Source: Candidatus Cloacimonadota bacterium (lineage in GTDB: Bacteria; Cloacimonadota; Cloacimonadia; Cloacimonadales; Cloacimonadaceae). Taken from it: 37,122 nucleotides of DNA. Both the position numbers and the translations under genes were made by a program. Of the stretch, positions 34,825-37,122 are shown one piece after another (positions within the stretch are counted from its first letter, which is position 1; every line of letters begins with the position of its first letter). The notes beneath the pieces are model-generated. The model had not been told where the DNA came from. It worked only from the letters and a program-made list of their open reading frames with translations, and made no database searches. Location: the NCBI GenBank assembly GCA_029567705.1, contig JAKPXC010000009.1, forward strand, positions 1 through 37,122, read 5' to 3'.

Positions 34825-36609
34825 ATGGCTAAAACAGTCAATGTTTGGATTGATGGACACCATCTGGAAGTTCCCGAGACGATGACCATCATCGAAGCCG
34901 CTGATCAGTATGGGATCAACATCCCACGTTTGTGCTACCATCCGGACCTCCCGCCCACAGCCAATTGCGGTGTCTGCGTGGTTGAACTGGCCGGCAGTCC
35001 CACTCCCAAACGTGCCTGCTGCACACCTGTGGCAGAAGGCATGAAGATCATCACCAATTCCAAGAAACTGCGTGCCTATCGCAAGACCTTGGTGGAGATG
35101 ATTCTTTCCAACCATGAAGTTGTGTGCCCCACCTGTGCCGCAAACAACAAATGCGAGTTGCAGAGCCTGGCAAACAACCTGGGTGTGGATCCCGAAGCCC
35201 TTCCCAATATTCTTGAGAAGAAACCTGTTGATCTCTCCAGCCCTTCCATCATCCGCGACGTCAACAAATGCATAGCCTGCGGACGCTGCGTGACCGTCTG
35301 TAATGAAGTACAGACCGTCTATGCTCTTACCTTCAGCGATCGTGGTATCGATGCCCACATCGACACCGCCTTCTCAAACGGCATGGCTTCCAGCCCCTGC
35401 GTCAATTGCGGTCAATGCACCGTCTATTGCCCCACCGGTGCCCTGCGTGAAAGAAGCGAGATCGACGAAGTCTGGGAAGCAATTCTGGATCCCGAAAAGC
35501 ACGTTGTGGTGCAGGAAGCTCCTGCCATCCGTGTGTCCCTGGCTGAAGAATTTGGCATGGAACTGGGAACAGTAACTGCCAAGAAGATGTATGCCGCTCT
35601 TCGTAAGATCGGTTTTGACGCCATTATGGATACCAATTTCACCGCTGACCTCACAATCATGGAAGAAGGCACGGAAGTGGTGAATAAACTCAAAGCCGGA
35701 GAAAAACGTCCCACCATCACATCCTGCTCACCCGGTTGGATCAAATTCATGGAAACCTATTATCCCGATCTGGCAGATTGCGTCTCGACCGCCAAATCCC
35801 CTATGAGTATGTTTGGCGTGCTCTCCAAGACCTATTATGCCCAAGAACAGGGAATAGATCCTGCCAAGATAGTCTCCGTTGCAGTGATGCCTTGCACCGC
35901 CAAGAAGTTCGAAGCCCGCCGTCCTGAATTGCGCGACAGCGGTTATCAGGATACTGATTATGTGCTCACCACCCGTGAGTTTATCCGTATGATCAAGGAA
36001 GCTGGTATCGATTTCAAGTCCATCAAAGAAGAGGATGCCGATGAAGGCATGAGCTTCTACACTGGTGCAGGTACCATCTTTGGTGCCACCGGTGGTGTGA
36101 TGGAAGCTGCCATCCGCTCCGCTTACACCCTGGTAACAGGCGAAGAGCTGGAAGCCATCGACGTCACAGCCGTTCGTGGCCTGAAAGGAACCAAGGAAGC
36201 TACTATACCGATCCCCGGTTTTGGCGATCTGAAAGTAGCCGTGGCCCACGGTCTTTCCAATGCCCGTGTGCTGATGGATGCTATCCGTGAAGGTTTGAAC
36301 ACCACAGGCGAATCCCCCTGGCACTTCATCGAAGTGATGGCTTGCCCCGGTGGTTGCGTTGGTGGCGGTGGACAGCCTTATGGCAATAACATGGCAATGC
36401 GTGCCCGTCGTGGCGAAGGTCTCTATGAAGAAGACCGCAAGCTCACCTATCGCAAGAGCCATCATAACCCGGAAGTCAAGCGTATTTACGAACGCTTCCT
36501 GGGCGAGCCCAACAGCCCTCTGGCTCACAAACTGCTCCATACCCACTACTTTGAACGCTCGGTGAATACCGGTAAAGTGGTCAAAGAAGCTACCCACAAA
36601 CATCACTAA
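34825..36609 (+). CDS. hydA: [FeFe]-hydrogenase catalytic subunit, HydA/HndD type
   Basis: N-terminal 2Fe-2S, HEVVCPTCAANNKC, CIACGRCVTVC/CVNCGQCTVYC, H-cluster motifs TSCSPGWIKF, MPCTAKKFE, MACPGGCVGGGGQP. Confidence 0.97.
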   Translation: MAKTVNVWIDGHHLEVPETMTIIEAADQYGINIPRLCYHPDLPPTANCGVCVVELAGSPTPKRACCTPVAEGMKIITNSKKLRAYRKTLVEMILSNHEVVCPTCAANNKCELQSLANNLGVDPEALPNILEKKPVDLSSPSIIRDVNKCIACGRCVTVCNEVQTVYALTFSDRGIDAHIDTAFSNGMASSPCVNCGQCTVYCPTGALRERSEIDEVWEAILDPEKHVVVQEAPAIRVSLAEEFGMELGTVTAKKMYAALRKIGFDAIMDTNFTADLTIMEEGTEVVNKLKAGEKRPTITSCSPGWIKFMETYYPDLADCVSTAKSPMSMFGVLSKTYYAQEQGIDPAKIVSVAVMPCTAKKFEARRPELRDSGYQDTDYVLTTREFIRMIKEAGIDFKSIKEEDADEGMSFYTGAGTIFGATGGVMEAAIRSAYTLVTGEELEAIDVTAVRGLKGTKEATIPIPGFGDLKVAVAHGLSNARVLMDAIREGLNTTGESPWHFIEVMACPGGCVGGGGQPYGNNMAMRARRGEGLYEEDRKLTYRKSHHNPEVKRIYERFLGEPNSPLAHKLLHTHYFERSVNTGKVVKEATHKHH

Positions 36610-36632
36610 TACTGGTTTTACCAGTTGAAATC

Positions 36633-36664
36633 AGCCGGAAGGAATTGCTCCTTCCGGCTTTTAC
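36633..36664 (+). terminator. intrinsic terminator of the hydrogenase gene run
   Basis: AGCCGGAAGGA-ATTGC-TCCTTCCGGCT followed by TTTT. Confidence 0.85.
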
Positions 36665-36795
36665 TTTGGTGACAAGTAACCAGAAACGAGTGACGAGAGC
36701 CGCTTCGTTCTTGGGCTGCCAAACTCCGATTTGGCAGAAACCTCTCCCGGTTAATGGATAAAGCTTTAGTATTAACAGAGCTGCGTGAGCACGTA

Positions 36796-36880
36796 GGGCT
36801 GTCGACCTCCCGGTCGACAGAGGCAGCGGAGCTGCCTGCAACAGAGACCTCCGGCCTCTTTGGAGACGAGACGTCTCTAA
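36796..36880. repeat. multi-hairpin dispersed repeat, copy 2
   Basis: Homologous to 2006-2090; stems CTGTCGAC/GTCGACAG, GGCAGC-gga-GCTGCC, AGAGACC-tcc-GGCCTCT, GAGACG-aga-CGTCTC. Confidence 0.9.
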
Positions 36881-36972
36881 CCCAATGCCGCCATGAACTC
36901 CAACCGATAGACCTCCACTTCGCAGGATTGTTAATACCAGATTAATGGCTATCGGAGCAATAGGCACAGTTG

Positions 36973-37122
36973 CTACCTGGGCGGATGGGTTTCCACCAGC
37001 TTGGATAGGTCATAACCCTGTGAGACCAGCCTTGTTTTTAGCTGTTCAAAGAGTTCAGGAGAGATCAGAGGGCTGCGGCTCAGGATCCAGACATATTTCA
37101 GGCCGGGTTCACCCACCACGGC
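36973..37122 (-). CDS. blc: C-terminal fragment of a bacterial lipocalin (Blc-like), truncated by window edge
   Basis: Manual minus-strand translation: AVVGEPGLKYVWILSRSPLISPELFEQLKTRLVSQGYDLSKLVETHPPR*, matching the Blc C-terminal YxWILSR...QGYDxSKL pattern; absent from the ORF track. Confidence 0.8.
   Translation of the reverse strand, partial: AVVGEPGLKYVWILSRSPLISPELFEQLKTRLVSQGYDLSKLVETHPPR

Noticed and set aside
35728-36606. 292-aa minus-strand ORF in hydA
   Set aside because: Antisense shadow of the hydrogenase catalytic domain.
36754-36945. 63-aa ORF MDKALVLTELREHVGLSTSRSTEAAELPATETSG
   Set aside because: Encoded almost wholly by the multi-hairpin repeat copy 2; not a protein gene.
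1-37122. tRNA/rRNA genes
   Set aside because: No cloverleaf or rRNA-like segment was recognised by eye in the intergenic regions; a tRNAscan/Infernal run would be needed to exclude them.

Overview
The window looks like a bacterial chromosomal segment, plausibly from a T9SS-bearing anaerobe such as Cloacimonadota (inference only). Position 1-1262 is a type I-E-like CRISPR array of 21 repeats with no cas genes in the window. It is followed by a small HNH-like gene flanked by inverted repeats and then a hairpin-rich repeat island. Metabolic genes follow: an OadB-like Na+ pump subunit, cytidine deaminase, two radical SAM proteins, an amidase, PhnD/PhnC without a PhnE, a CoA-disulfide-reductase/rhodanese/TusA/DsrE fusion and a soluble TPR histidine kinase. 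Next come two surface proteins with a C-terminal FlgD-like/T9SS sorting domain and a heterodimeric ABC exporter. The right-hand ~10.4 kb (26213-36609) is one tightly packed co-directional gene run. It holds DRTGG, HATPase, a divergent HydS-like [FeFe]-hydrogenase, DRTGG, PHP, NuoE, HATPase, an HndB-like protein with no cysteines, a HydB-type NuoF, a second NuoE, a second NuoF without N-terminal Cys or C-terminal ferredoxin domain, and a catalytic HydA. The strongest candidate for an undescribed system is this double-flavin-module hydrogenase with its sensory module. The strongest non-coding signals are a dispersed palindrome whose 9-bp loop is inverted relative to its flanks, a multi-hairpin repeat with a compensatory base change, and a 32-bp perfect inverted repeat in a divergent intergenic region. 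A truncated lipocalin (Blc-like) C-terminus not in the ORF track sits at the right edge.
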